IMG/VR virus record: IMGVR_UViG_3300009370_000027
Location: 1-61,352 of that record
Length of the DNA: 61,352 nucleotides
Direction: 5' to 3' (one strand)
Source of the DNA: a virus
The stretch's first letter is position 1; each line of letters starts with the position of its first letter. Shown here in pieces: positions 39,356 to 47,222 of this stretch. The notes beneath the pieces are model-generated. The model saw only the letters and a list, made by a program, of their open reading frames with translations, did not search any database and had not been told where the DNA came from. Both the position numbers and the translations under genes were made by a program.

Positions 39356-41869
39356 CTACTCCTTATTTTTTCCATTAGAAAGCTTTGTCGCCGCCTCAAC
39401 GATCTTCACCGCTGTGCGTGCGCCTTCGGCGGCGTCACGGGCTGCGTTTTCCTTTTCCTTGGCTGAGAGCTTCTTGTTCTCAAGCTCTTCCTTCATAACT
39501 TCCTTGGAAAGATCGATGGTCGCCTGGAGCTTGCTCGTCTGCCTCTGGACTTCGATCCTCTCCCGTTCAACGGCATCTCTCATCTTTGACTTTTCGATGT
39601 CGGCTGCGATGCGAGCAGCATCCGTCTTCGACTTCTCTTCAATCTGAGCCTGCTTGAGTTCAAGCTCTCGCTCCTGCTGTTGGATGACCGGATCCTTCAT
39701 CTTTTCAATCTGCTCCTCAAGCTCTGCTTCCTGAACATCTCTGCCAAGAAGACGGGCACCGGCTTCCGCCATCATTGTGGACAACCGAACTTCGATATCC
39801 TTAGGAAGCGGTTCGTCCGGAGGCGGAAGAGGTGCGCCAAGTTCTTGCTGGATCTTGTACCGATACAGGAATCCAAGGTGATCCATAACGTGTGCGGACA
39901 ATGCCGCTTCGATAGCCTTGGCCTTCGGGGACTTCTCCAACATCGCGAGTATCTTGGGATCTTCCGCAGAAGACATATGAACCTGGATATGTGCCTCGTG
40001 ATCCTGCCAAATGTAAGCCTTGACAGGATCCTCATTCATGATGTTCATGTTTTCAGAAACGGGATCCAGGGCATCAATATCATCCTCTGTCGGAACGATC
40101 TCATCTGCATCCGGAATTCCCAACACGTCAAGCATCTGTCGGTGAAGTAGCGAGAGGTCGTATAGTTGAGGCGCTGTACTCGCCAACTGCAACGCAGCCT
40201 GATACTGCATAATCCGTTGCGCCATCGTAGATGAGTTCGGATCGTTTACGGGGATTACGTCGATGCGATCATCGAAGTCATCAGCCTTCGTTATTTCTGA
40301 ACCGTCTACTTCCCATTCATAATCTTCGGGGAGATATTCCCGAATGATTTTCGACAGGATTTTGAACTCCTTCTTCATCCCGTAATGAATGCGTGCTTGA
40401 ATCGCGTTCATCACCTTCATTGAACGCTCGATAATCGCCAGTGTCGTGCCAACAGGAGCGTTCTGATTCATGTCCGACACCTTCATGTCGGTGATCGACG
40501 CGAATCTCCTGCCTTCCTCTACGATGTTCTGCAACAACTGGTACAGAACGTTGGACGGTTCCTTGTACGGTAGGAATGTGATGTTGTCCCTGATCGCTCC
40601 GCCGGGAACATCGACATCGCGAAATTCTCCGGGCATGATCGGGGAGTCGTCTCCCTTAATCCTCAAGCCCCGGGCTTTCAATCCGCCCGGGAGATTTGAG
40701 AGAGTTCCCGCATCGACAAGCTGTCTTAGTAGTGACGTTGCTGATTTTGCAATTCCTCCGATGAGGTGGATCAGGCCAAAGCCATAGAAGCCCATGCCCG
40801 GAAGGTATTCGTAGTGAACAAAATGTTGTCTCTTGAGCTTTAATTCATCGTCTTCGTCCCAGTTCCTTCGGATCGAAAGAACCTTCCCCGATCCCTTGTC
40901 AATCGTGATGACATAGGGAAGAGCAATGCCAGTGGGCTCACCATCCCGTATGTCTTCAAATCCTGTTAGATCCCAGTCCGCGTGCATTTCAAGAAGGAAG
41001 TACCTGTCATCATCTGAATAAGACGGAGAGTCTCCGGTCAGATCATCATACTTCTCTTGGATGTCACCGTAGGACGGGTATGACTCCTGAAGATCCTCGT
41101 CCAAATAAAAATCGGATACCTGCAACTTTCGGATTTCATTCTTGGTCTTTCGCATTACATGAGTAACGCGATCTGCCATAGCGAGGGAAGGCGCACCGTA
41201 GGAAACAATTAGATCCTCGGCAGGGACGAACATCGAACAGGGTCGCCCCATATTTGGATCCCAATAAACCTTTCGGAATGCACTACCCGCAAGCGGTAGG
41301 TTGAAGAGCATCTTCTCCGTTTCCATTCGATACTCATCCATGTCCTCCGTAAGCAAGTAGTTCATATACTCACGAACGCGGATCGCCTGCTTTTCCTTCT
41401 CCTCTGTAATCCTTCCGATGATCTTTGTTTTGACAGGGCCACCATTGGGAAAGATCTCGCTAATCGTTTGCGATTGAAATCGAACTACCGCTTCAGTCAA
41501 TACCGGATGAACAACGCCACACGCCCCAGGCCACGGGGTCGTTCGGTCTTCGATCTTGAGTCCGAGTTGATCGAGACCCTTGATGTAGGTTTGCTCCCAG
41601 TCCTCACGAGAGTTCTTGTCGGCATTATAATATCCGAGCAACTCATTGGACATATGCATCAAGCATTTATCATCACAGTACTTAGCTAGATTTGCATCGA
41701 AAGGAATATCTCCAGTGAGATCTTCCTTTCCGTCGAAATCAATGATCATCCCGCCGTCTTCCGTTCCAATGTGAATGGATTCAGGTTCAGCGATACTGAT
41801 CTCGATTTCTTCTTCTGCATCTCCCAGCATCGATTGTGCGATGGGGCTCATGGGTTGTTCGATTGCCAT
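39356..41869 (-). CDS. Portal protein (P22-like), extended coiled-coil C-terminus
   Basis: The ATG at 41869 (MAIEQPMSPIAQSML) has AGGAG 5 bases upstream; a longer frame to 41920 overlaps the terminase gene. The product has 837 residues. It contains SREDWEQTYIKGLDQLGLK, TPWPGACGVVHPVLTEAVVRFQSQ, LAGSAFRKVYWDPNMGRP and HYEYLPGMGFYGFGLIHLIGG, which match portal proteins of P22-like and aquatic phages. Such proteins form the dodecameric DNA entry ring at one capsid vertex. The last 140 residues (from about 700) form a long charged coiled coil (QQQERELELKQAQIEEKSK and EKSKMRDAVERERIEVQRQT), longer than in most relatives, and may make the internal barrel. Position directly after TerL is standard. 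Confidence 0.88.
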   Translation of the reverse strand: MAIEQPMSPIAQSMLGDAEEEIEISIAEPESIHIGTEDGGMIIDFDGKEDLTGDIPFDANLAKYCDDKCLMHMSNELLGYYNADKNSREDWEQTYIKGLDQLGLKIEDRTTPWPGACGVVHPVLTEAVVRFQSQTISEIFPNGGPVKTKIIGRITEEKEKQAIRVREYMNYLLTEDMDEYRMETEKMLFNLPLAGSAFRKVYWDPNMGRPCSMFVPAEDLIVSYGAPSLAMADRVTHVMRKTKNEIRKLQVSDFYLDEDLQESYPSYGDIQEKYDDLTGDSPSYSDDDRYFLLEMHADWDLTGFEDIRDGEPTGIALPYVITIDKGSGKVLSIRRNWDEDDELKLKRQHFVHYEYLPGMGFYGFGLIHLIGGIAKSATSLLRQLVDAGTLSNLPGGLKARGLRIKGDDSPIMPGEFRDVDVPGGAIRDNITFLPYKEPSNVLYQLLQNIVEEGRRFASITDMKVSDMNQNAPVGTTLAIIERSMKVMNAIQARIHYGMKKEFKILSKIIREYLPEDYEWEVDGSEITKADDFDDRIDVIPVNDPNSSTMAQRIMQYQAALQLASTAPQLYDLSLLHRQMLDVLGIPDADEIVPTEDDIDALDPVSENMNIMNEDPVKAYIWQDHEAHIQVHMSSAEDPKILAMLEKSPKAKAIEAALSAHVMDHLGFLYRYKIQQELGAPLPPPDEPLPKDIEVRLSTMMAEAGARLLGRDVQEAELEEQIEKMKDPVIQQQERELELKQAQIEEKSKTDAARIAADIEKSKMRDAVERERIEVQRQTSKLQATIDLSKEVMKEELENKKLSAKEKENAARDAAEGARTAVKIVEAATKLSNGKNKE

Positions 41870-41876
41870 TCGGCTC

Positions 41877-43385
41877 CTAGTAGTATGAAACCGCTTGTCG
41901 CGGCTCAAAGTCATCATCATCGTCCGACTTCAACGGAAGGAATCCACCTTGCCTGAATCGGATCAATGCCTGTGTTGACGAGTCCACCAAGTCATCATGC
42001 GCCGCAGCCCCTGGGAAACCAGCGAACTGCTCAATTACTTCTTCTGCGAAACGCCTTCGTGGAGCCCAGACGATTCCAGAGGAGAACAAGTCTGCGACAG
42101 CATTGACTCTCGCCACCTTGTCGTTCCCCCGAGATGGAGTGTATTCCGAAACCGGAATCCCCATAGCTCGTAACTCGAAAATCAAAGGACTCCCCGCTGC
42201 CTTCGCTTCCACGATAAACGCATCCGGCTGCCACTCGTGATACTCCTCGTAGGCTCGCTTCTTCAGTTCCGGAAATTCCATGCGCCTCTGAAATGCATTC
42301 AAGAGGATGATGTTCGTCTGCGTCTCACCGGCTGCGCCGCTCTCGTTATTAAAGACACCCCATGTAGTGCAGGCAGAGTAATCTGCTCTTTGCGTTTTCA
42401 GGAACGCAGTGTCCCAGGACTGGATGATAAATTCACAGGGCGGGGGATCTACCTGCTCCCACGTTCTCCACCAGCTTCGCTTGATGATCGCTGCTTCGTC
42501 TGCCGTAGGATCTTGTTGATACTGGGCAGACCATTTCGCAGACGGAATCGCGGCTCTGATTTTTTCCAGTTCCTCAAGGGACCAGAACTCAGGCCACAGC
42601 GAATGGCCGGTATCCGGCAGGATGGCCGGGAACTCGATGACTTCCCATTCATCACTACCAGTCCGTTCGGCCATCGCCTGGATTAACTGCCCGGTCAGGT
42701 CGCGCATAGACCAACGGGTCATTACCAAGCAGATGGCTCCTCCGGGTTGGAGACGTTGCCGGGGGCCAGAGGTGTACCACTCGTAAACACGGTCGAAGAC
42801 AGAGGCATCACCCAACTGTGCTTCTTGTTCCGAGTGGGGATCGTCAATGATAAACAGATCCGCACCTTTGCCCGTTACGGCACCGCCCACACCAATGGCG
42901 AAGTATTCTCCGCCATGGTTGGTATTCCACCGGCCTGCGGCCTTGGAGTCGGAGCGAAGGGAAACTCCGGGGAATACCTTTTGGAACTCATCGGAACCGA
43001 CAAGGTTCCGAACCTTTCTCCCGAAGCCCACAGACAGTTCTGCCGTGTGAGCGGTTTGAATAACCTTCTTGTCTGGATACTTGCCAAGGAACCATGCGGG
43101 CAAGATGTAAGAAGCGAACTCAGACTTTGTATGCCGAGGTGGCATATTGATGATCAGCCGCTTCAAGTCACCTTTGACGATTCGCTCAAAGGCTTCTGCC
43201 ATGATCTTGTGATGGCTACCCTGAATGAATGCAGGCCATACCAGCTTCACGAAATCAAGATAATCGTCTCTGGACTTCTTTCTCGACCGAAGATCATCGA
43301 GTCGATCCAGGATATCCAGAACATCCCGTAATTCATCCGGAGGCATCTGGTTCAGTTTCGGGATCATTTGTCCGATACTGGACAC
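41877..43385 (-). CDS. Terminase large subunit
   Basis: I place the start at a GTG (43385) with a perfect AGGAGG 6 bases upstream; the next ATG is at 43367. The product has 502 residues. The ATPase part shows a Walker A-like PPRHTKS (82-88), a Walker B FIIDDPH (Asp181, Asp182) and a downstream motif ICLVMTRWSMRDL. The nuclease part shows QSWDTAF (Asp325), IVEAKAAG (Glu393) and AHDDLVDS (Asp464, Asp465), the acidic triad that binds metal in RNase-H-like terminase nucleases. It drives DNA packaging into the prohead with the portal, whose gene follows at 41869. Confidence 0.94.
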   Translation of the reverse strand: MSSIGQMIPKLNQMPPDELRDVLDILDRLDDLRSRKKSRDDYLDFVKLVWPAFIQGSHHKIMAEAFERIVKGDLKRLIINMPPRHTKSEFASYILPAWFLGKYPDKKVIQTAHTAELSVGFGRKVRNLVGSDEFQKVFPGVSLRSDSKAAGRWNTNHGGEYFAIGVGGAVTGKGADLFIIDDPHSEQEAQLGDASVFDRVYEWYTSGPRQRLQPGGAICLVMTRWSMRDLTGQLIQAMAERTGSDEWEVIEFPAILPDTGHSLWPEFWSLEELEKIRAAIPSAKWSAQYQQDPTADEAAIIKRSWWRTWEQVDPPPCEFIIQSWDTAFLKTQRADYSACTTWGVFNNESGAAGETQTNIILLNAFQRRMEFPELKKRAYEEYHEWQPDAFIVEAKAAGSPLIFELRAMGIPVSEYTPSRGNDKVARVNAVADLFSSGIVWAPRRRFAEEVIEQFAGFPGAAAHDDLVDSSTQALIRFRQGGFLPLKSDDDDDFEPRQAVSYY

Positions 43386-43470
43386 CGATATCCTCCTGAA
43401 TAGAAAAGCGGCATAACCCCCTTCGGCCACACCGCTGCAAGCGTATTGATACACCCACTTGACAAATCCG

Positions 43471-43695
43471 TCAATTCGGCCTCACGAACATTTCCAAGGC
43501 CCAGCCCAGTACTCCCGATACCACGACCACAGCAGCTACTGATGTCGCTATCCGGGTTCTCATCTTCTGGAAGTCGCCCTTTAGCTCGCCGAGATCCTCG
43601 ACCAGGGAATCGATAACCATACGACTATTCCTTAGGTCGTGACGTATCTCCTGCACTTCTCGGGTCAATGTGCCCCATTCTCGTTCCGTAGGCAT
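43471..43695 (-). CDS. Small coiled-coil membrane protein between terminase genes
   Basis: With the ATG at 43695 (MPTEREWGTLTREVQEI; AGGAAA about 7 bases upstream) the product has 74 residues: a charged coiled coil (about 6-45) and then a C-terminal membrane segment (ATSVAAVVVVSGVLGWALEMF). This resembles XhlA-like haemolysin or holin-associated proteins and the regulatory tail of some lysis modules, although lysis genes lie at the other end of the late block. The reverse topology appears at 31168-31455. Unassigned. Confidence 0.55.
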   Translation of the reverse strand: MPTEREWGTLTREVQEIRHDLRNSRMVIDSLVEDLGELKGDFQKMRTRIATSVAAVVVVSGVLGWALEMFVRPN

Positions 43696-44102
43696 ATCGT
43701 TTCCTATACAATGCATTAATGCATTAATGCATATGTACGTTAAACGCACTAATGAAGTTAAACGTATTAATAAGTTAAACGTTTAACTTAAACGTTATGA
43801 ATAATAACATTACCCCGTAGGGGTAATGTTAATGCATTATAAATGTTACGTATTAAATAACCCCCTCCCCCCTGCGGGGGGACCCATTTGTGAAAATATG
43901 CTCATCGGGTGTGCAGAACGCAGCTAGAAGGAAGACAGACCCGCGCCTGTCGTGAAAGGGGGGCCGGGGGTCTCGACGGTGGCGGCCCATTCTCTTGAAG
44001 ACGCCGTACCCGGCTCCCTGGCGACACTTTCGCACGTAGGCATACACGGGATCGCGTAGGCAGCAGTTCGTCCGTCACAGCGCAGTGTAGGGCTACACAC
44101 AG
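43696..44102. promoter_or_regulatory. Gene-free terminase interval with GTTAAACG repeats and hairpins
   Basis: Between TerS and the next gene lie about 400 bases without a supported gene. The part 43711-43800 is AT-rich and holds three copies of GTTAAACG (43739-43746, 43757-43764, 43774-43781) and a related CTTAAACG (43787-43794), plus ATGCATTA repeats at 43711-43730. A perfect hairpin with arms AACATTACCCC and GGGGTAATGTT is centred at about 43817. A second, CCCCCC-TGC-GGGGGG, lies at 43867-43881. The same GTTAAACG and AATGCATTA elements stand upstream of the primase-helicase gene at 56349-56376, also reading leftward. A promoter, operator or packaging site could be here. The frame at 43853-44047 shows no gene-like features. 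Confidence 0.5.
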
Positions 44103-44615
44103 CTACGTATCGTCTACGCTGCCCGGTGTATCTACGCCTTCCGGTGTCACGTCCAGGGGTTCGTCAACGTATGGTGACAATCGAGTGTGTAGCTCTGCGA
44201 TTAGGTCCGACTCGGTTGCTCCCGTTCGCTTTGCCTCACGTTCCTTCGCATCGTCCAACGCACCCGACGCTTTAGCGAGTAGGGCCAACGCACTGATGCG
44301 TTCCGATGCGCGGGAGTCGGGGTTGTCTGCCTCTTCCCTTAACCGCTGTAGGACGTAGTTCCTTCTTCCCGCTAGGGAAGCCGCTGCATGGGCTGTATAT
44401 GCCGCCTTTCGCTCTTCTATGATAGGTGCGACGTGGGGCTTCTTTGCAAGCCGTGACGCATTAGTGCGTAAGGTCGATCCTTTGCCGTTCACTTGGTAAC
44501 CCGCTTCTGTGTATGCGCTCGTTAGTGTAGGCGCACTACCTGAGGCCACAGCCTCAACGAACTTTTCCTGCTTCGGTGTTAGCCGTCTACGTTTCTTTGT
44601 GTACCCATCACTCAT
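44103..44615 (-). CDS. Terminase small subunit
   Basis: This 170-residue protein opens LTPKQEKFVEAVASGSAPTL...AYTEAGYQVNGKGSTLRTNASRL...KPHVAPIIEERKAA, the standard helix-turn-helix start of TerS proteins (DNA recognition for packaging). The following helix (NYVLQRLREEADNP, ERISALALLAKASGA) would form the oligomerisation core, and the tail is acidic (DEPLDVTPEGVDTPGS). It is separated from TerL by about 700 bases and a small membrane-protein gene. It is the first gene of the leftward late block. Confidence 0.82.
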   Translation of the reverse strand: MSDGYTKKRRRLTPKQEKFVEAVASGSAPTLTSAYTEAGYQVNGKGSTLRTNASRLAKKPHVAPIIEERKAAYTAHAAASLAGRRNYVLQRLREEADNPDSRASERISALALLAKASGALDDAKEREAKRTGATESDLIAELHTRLSPYVDEPLDVTPEGVDTPGSVDDT

Positions 44616-45579
44616 AACGGTGTAACCCTACCGCTCCGCGGTTCAGTGCGCCTCGTTTTTCTAGTGACGTATCTATGTGTCAACGCTGTGACGTGTATGC
44701 CTAACCATGGCAACGCAATGTTAGGTAGGGGTGACACATCTCTGCCTACACACCTAAGCGTATGGGTTTCCTACACAATACTGTGATCTGCCTCTAGCTG
44801 GCCTGTACTGAATAGGAGGCTTCAGGCAGCCCTAAGTGCCTGTTTTTAAAGGGGAAATGGCATAGAGTGGCTATAAGTGGCTATAAGAGTATGGGAGCCC
44901 TAGAATCCCTGTGTTCGCGGCCCGCCAAATAGGCGGGCACCAGCCCTCCCGGAACCAGGGTTGAACGTGTAGTGGACCGCAGACCCAGAACTACACCAGT
45001 CCCCGGGAACGACTCTTCAAAGTGTCGGGGGACGAAGGCGCAGTCGAAGAAAGGGGCGGCGTCTACCGTTGCGCGCAAGTGTGTCGCCCGCGTGAACGTC
45101 CAACGGTTATGAGCACACGCGCCGCAATGCGGCGCACGTGAAGCGGGGACGCGCCCCGCCTTTCCAGCAACAGTCATCTACGTAGCGGCCACTGCCAACG
45201 CACGGCTAACCGCTTACGACCACGCACCACGCTAGACGCATACCCAACACGCGGCCCTAACCGCTTGACGTGTTGGTAGTAGCTCTACCGTGTTCCGGTG
45301 ACCGCTGGTTTAGAAGACAACGACACAGCGAAGGGACGGCGACGGTGTGAACGTCAAGCAAGCCCGCGACCCACTGCTGTGTCGGATGCATGAATCAAAC
45401 AACTGGCAAGAGAACAGCTACGACCACACACACGTCACGGGATAGGTGACAACGTAGTGTGGCGTTGTCTGCTTGCGCAGTTTGTTTGATGCATGAAATG
45501 GATACGCAGTAAGTCCTAGCCTTATGCGCAGACGGTCCACGTATCTGTTTCATGCATCGGATAGACTGATGCGTCACAG
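44616..45579. promoter_or_regulatory. Hairpin-rich divergent non-coding region (about 1 kb)
   Basis: No convincing gene is seen between TerS and the first early gene. The stretch holds a nested inverted repeat at 44675-44739 (outer arms ATGTGTCA and TGACACAT, inner CCTAAC and GTTAGG), a GGCTATAA repeat near 44874, hairpins at 44920-44938 (GCCCGCC/GGCGGGC), 45119-45135 (GCGCCGC/GCGGCGC) and 45143-45159 (GCGGGG/CCCCGC), and the direct repeat CTAACCGCTT at about 45208 and 45263. It separates the leftward late block from the rightward early block, so both promoters and possibly the origin or packaging site should be here. TTGACA near 44681 on the minus strand lacks a good -10. Confidence 0.5.
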
Positions 45580-45609
45580 CACGCAAAGACGTGCAATGAA
45601 AGGTTAGAC
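45387..45609 (+). promoter_or_regulatory. Structured leader, composite stem element copy 1, with hairpin D1
   Basis: Upstream of the 45610 gene lie overlapping stems: arms ATCAAACAA (45394-45402) with TTGTTTGAT (45482-45490); then GATGCATGAAA...ATACG (45488-45506) with CGTAT...TTTCATGCATC (45541-45559), which shares the bases GAT with the first stem; then GCATCGG with CTGATGC (45555-45573, G-U tolerated), which shares GCATC with the second. Hairpin D1 (GCACG/CGTGC, 45580-45595) follows, then a purine-rich AATGAAAGG and ATG at 45610. The first two stems cannot form fully at the same time. Related chains occur at 45994-46094 and 47223-47321. Confidence 0.72.
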
Positions 45610-45987
45610 ATGACACGCAATGACATCCCGACGAGTTACGAAGAGGCAATGAAGTTCCTGGGCGACAAGGACTCCCGCACGGTGTGCAATAACACCACGG
45701 TCGAACGGTGCGAGGCAAGTACACGCCCGCAGCATTACAAGCGGGAGTTCCCGTTTGTGGTGACAATCCGTTTGCATGGATTCCCGGTAGTGGAGTTCTT
45801 TGAAGACGGCACGATCCGACTGCAAGCTGGCAAGTGGAAGACCGTGACAACGAAGGACCGAATGAATCGGTGCCTTGGTAGTCGCGGTCGCGTGTACCAG
45901 TACAACCGTGAATGGTTCTATTCGGATGGGATCGCGGACCAAAACGTGAACACCGACATTCCGTTCCATGACGGCATGACCGTTTAG
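45610..45987 (+). CDS. Early-region conserved phage protein
   Basis: This 125-residue protein, MTRNDIPTSYEEAMKFLGDK, has core segments FVVTIRLHGFPVVEFFEDGTIRLQAG, KTVTTKDRMNRCLG and VYQYNREWFYSDG. The pattern (LHG.pVV.ff.DGti.L..G...TvTTkdRmN) resembles small proteins found in many phages of unknown role. It is the first gene after the hairpin-rich divergent region and begins 14 bases after hairpin D1, with a purine-rich spacer. A stem-loop (45994-46019) follows its stop codon. Confidence 0.68.
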   Translation: MTRNDIPTSYEEAMKFLGDKDSRTVCNNTTVERCEASTRPQHYKREFPFVVTIRLHGFPVVEFFEDGTIRLQAGKWKTVTTKDRMNRCLGSRGRVYQYNREWFYSDGIADQNVNTDIPFHDGMTV

Positions 45988-45993
45988 TTCCAC

Positions 45994-46094
45994 GCATCAA
46001 ACGTTCCAACGTTTGATGCAATGAATACGTAACAACGTGTTGCGTATTCATTGCATCGGATGATCGGTGCAATGCAACGCACGCAACGACGTGC
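45994..46094 (+). promoter_or_regulatory. Composite stem element copy 2 with hairpin D2
   Basis: Six bases after the preceding stop lies stem A: GCATCAAACGTT (45994-46005) with AACGTTTGATGC (46008-46019), 12 pairs and a 2-base loop. Stem B pairs GATGCAATGAATACG (46015-46029) with CGTATTCATTGCATC (46043-46057), 15 pairs; it reuses GATGC of stem A, so A and B compete. Stem C (46053-46070, GCATCG with CGGTGC) reuses GCATC of B. Hairpin D2 (46079-46094, GCACG/CGTGC) then precedes the purine-rich spacer and the ATG at 46109. Confidence 0.75.
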
Positions 46095-46108
46095 AAAGGA
46101 TGAAAGCA

Positions 46109-46381
46109 ATGGCATACGAACTTGAACTAACAGAAGACAACGTGAAAACGATTGCATTCGTTGGGCATCGATACGGGTGGAGCGATGCACTCAAAAGCTT
46201 TGCCGAAGGAACGAACGAACTTGCAGAACATGAAGCGTGGGAAGTTCGCGAAGCAATCGAGTCCGACACCGAAGGTGGTCACAGTCTCTTTCCGATGCTT
46301 GGGCACACGTGCGGGAGCAATGGACAGATCGAAGGGTGCCTGCGGTGCAAACTGTTGGACTTCATTGACGGGATCATTTAA
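46109..46381 (+). CDS. Small early protein of unknown function
   Basis: The ATG at 46109 (MAYELELTEDNVKTIAFVGHRYG) has AAAGGA 8 bases upstream; a closer ATG at 46100 would add three residues. The product has 90 residues: helical N-terminus, SDALKSFAEGTNELAEHEAWEVREAIES and a C-terminal His/Cys-rich HSLFPMLGHTCGSNGQIEGCLRCKLLDF, where HTC...CLRC could form a small metal site. It belongs to a string of small early genes that share the same leader hairpin. No family recognised. Confidence 0.6.
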   Translation: MAYELELTEDNVKTIAFVGHRYGWSDALKSFAEGTNELAEHEAWEVREAIESDTEGGHSLFPMLGHTCGSNGQIEGCLRCKLLDFIDGII

Positions 46382-46388
46382 CAGCAAC

Positions 46389-46404
46389 GCACGCAAAGAC
46401 GTGC
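46389..46404 (+). promoter_or_regulatory. Leader hairpin D3
   Basis: This is a single copy of GCACG-CAAAGA-CGTGC, located 16 bases before the ATG at 46421, with AAAGGA directly after the stem. It stands alone here: stems A to C are not present in front of it, and only 8 bases separate it from the preceding stop codon. Confidence 0.75.
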
Positions 46405-46420
46405 AAAGGAAACGAAGACA

Positions 46421-46561
46421 ATGCATTCATGCTCATACTGCGAAAGCAATCGCGTAACACTGCGCGACCACGGGGAACACTTCACGGTGAAGTGTCACGA
46501 CTGCAAAAAGGTAGGCGAGAAGTTCTCTGCCCCGCTTGCCGTGCAAAGGGGAATCAAATAG
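46421..46561 (+). CDS. Small zinc-ribbon protein
   Basis: This 46-residue protein has two CxxC pairs: CSYC at residues 4-7 (MHSCSYCESNRV) and CHDC at 25-28 (VKCHDCKKVGEKF). This is a minimal zinc ribbon. It starts 16 bases after hairpin D3 with AAAGGA as Shine-Dalgarno, and its stop codon overlaps a following small frame as TAGATG. Small zinc-ribbon proteins in phage early regions often act in DNA or RNA binding; the partner here is unknown. Confidence 0.65.
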   Translation: MHSCSYCESNRVTLRDHGEHFTVKCHDCKKVGEKFSAPLAVQRGIK

Positions 46562-46744
46562 ATGCAAGCAATACTCACCGTGACAAAAACGTTTTGTCCA
46601 TTGTCTCGATGCTGGGGGTACTCAGTTCGACATTCTGCAACGAACGATTCTTGCTGGGGGTACTCACGCAATGAAACAATCCGCACTCTCATGGCTCGCC
46701 TCATTCCTAAAGGATACGAGCTGCGGGCAATCATTTCACACTAG
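46562..46744 (+). CDS. Possible small protein with CWGYS repeat
   Basis: This 60-residue frame starts one base after the zinc-ribbon stop (TAGATG, AAAGGGG about 10 bases upstream). It contains LSRCWGYSVRHS and again DSCWGYSRNE, coded by two near-identical copies of GCTGGGGGTACTCA (about 46610 and 46655), with a basic C-terminus. The frame fills the gap before hairpin D4. The repeat and poor similarity to anything known leave it doubtful; the repeat may matter as DNA or RNA rather than as protein. Confidence 0.35.
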   Translation: MQAILTVTKTFCPLSRCWGYSVRHSATNDSCWGYSRNETIRTLMARLIPKGYELRAIISH

Positions 46745-46755
46745 ACGAACGAACC

Positions 46756-46771
46756 GCACGCAATGACGTGC
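46756..46771 (+). promoter_or_regulatory. Leader hairpin D4
   Basis: This is a single copy of GCACG-CAATGA-CGTGC, 15 bases before the ATG at 46787. The purine-rich spacer contains TGAGGATG. As at D3, the longer chain of stems is absent. Confidence 0.75.
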
Positions 46772-46786
46772 AATGAGGATGAGTAG

Positions 46787-46984
46787 ATGGCAACGGTAGA
46801 TTTAGAAAAGGACTTCGCCCATTGGGGTGAGACAAAGGCAAGCATGAGACTGAAGGCGCTCGATATGTTCGCGCGGCTGCTGAAAGAGATGAGGGAAAGT
46901 CAGAGTTTTCCTCAAGATGGATCGAAAGGTCAGGCAGAGGCATACCACCTAACCCTAATCGCATCGTTGAAGGAGGACGAGTGA
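46787..46984 (+). CDS. Small helical early protein
   Basis: This 65-residue protein, MATVDLEKDFAHWGETKASM followed by LKALDMFARLLKEMRESQSF, is predicted helical and mildly charged. It begins 15 bases after hairpin D4, and its stop codon overlaps the next gene's start (TGATG). No family recognised; the position in a chain of small early genes suggests a host-takeover or regulatory role, by context only. Confidence 0.58.
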   Translation: MATVDLEKDFAHWGETKASMRLKALDMFARLLKEMRESQSFPQDGSKGQAEAYHLTLIASLKEDE

Positions 46985-47217
46985 TGATTAAAAATATTCT
47001 TTACCTGCTTCGCATTGCTCCCGGTTGGAATGTGGAAAGCATGGATGGAAAGAAGGGGAAGGACTTTGGCCCGAATTGGATTCGTGGCCTTCTCTTCTAC
47101 CTCTACCGTCTGAAGTGGTGCCGCGATGAGTATGTGCGTGTTGAATACTTCTTTGAGTACGTCCACTACGCCGAGGTGGATGATGAGATAAAAATGGAAT
47201 TGCTGGTGGACGAGTGA
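46984..47217 (+). CDS. Small aromatic-rich early protein
   Basis: The ATG at 46984 overlaps the previous stop (TGATG), with AAGGAGG about 7 bases upstream; an in-frame GTG sits one codon earlier. The product has about 77 residues, basic and aromatic (ILYLLRIAPGWNVESMDGKK, WIRGLLFYLYRLKWCRDEYVRVEYFFEYVHYA) and ends acidic (DEIKMELLVDE). No membrane segment is convincing and no family is recognised. A composite stem element (47223-47321) begins 5 bases after its stop codon. Confidence 0.6.
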   Translation: MIKNILYLLRIAPGWNVESMDGKKGKDFGPNWIRGLLFYLYRLKWCRDEYVRVEYFFEYVHYAEVDDEIKMELLVDE

Positions 47218-47222
47218 CCGAC

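Noticed and set aside
43804-43829. Intrinsic terminator after TerS
   Set aside because: The 11-pair stem has no U-run on either side, so it is listed as a regulatory hairpin only.
43853-44047. 64-codon minus-strand frame between TerS and the next gene
   Set aside because: Arg/Gly-rich composition, overlaps GC hairpins and has no family pattern or good ribosome binding site.
44881-45177. 98-codon minus-strand frame in the divergent region
   Set aside because: It has no convincing Shine-Dalgarno, lies across several hairpins and shows unusual Arg/Pro/Thr composition with no recognisable pattern. I treat the region as non-coding.
45395-46096. Long minus-strand frames across the first early gene and its leaders
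   Set aside because: They run through the conserved leader hairpins and antisense to the 45610-45987 gene, which has a start at a fixed distance from D1.
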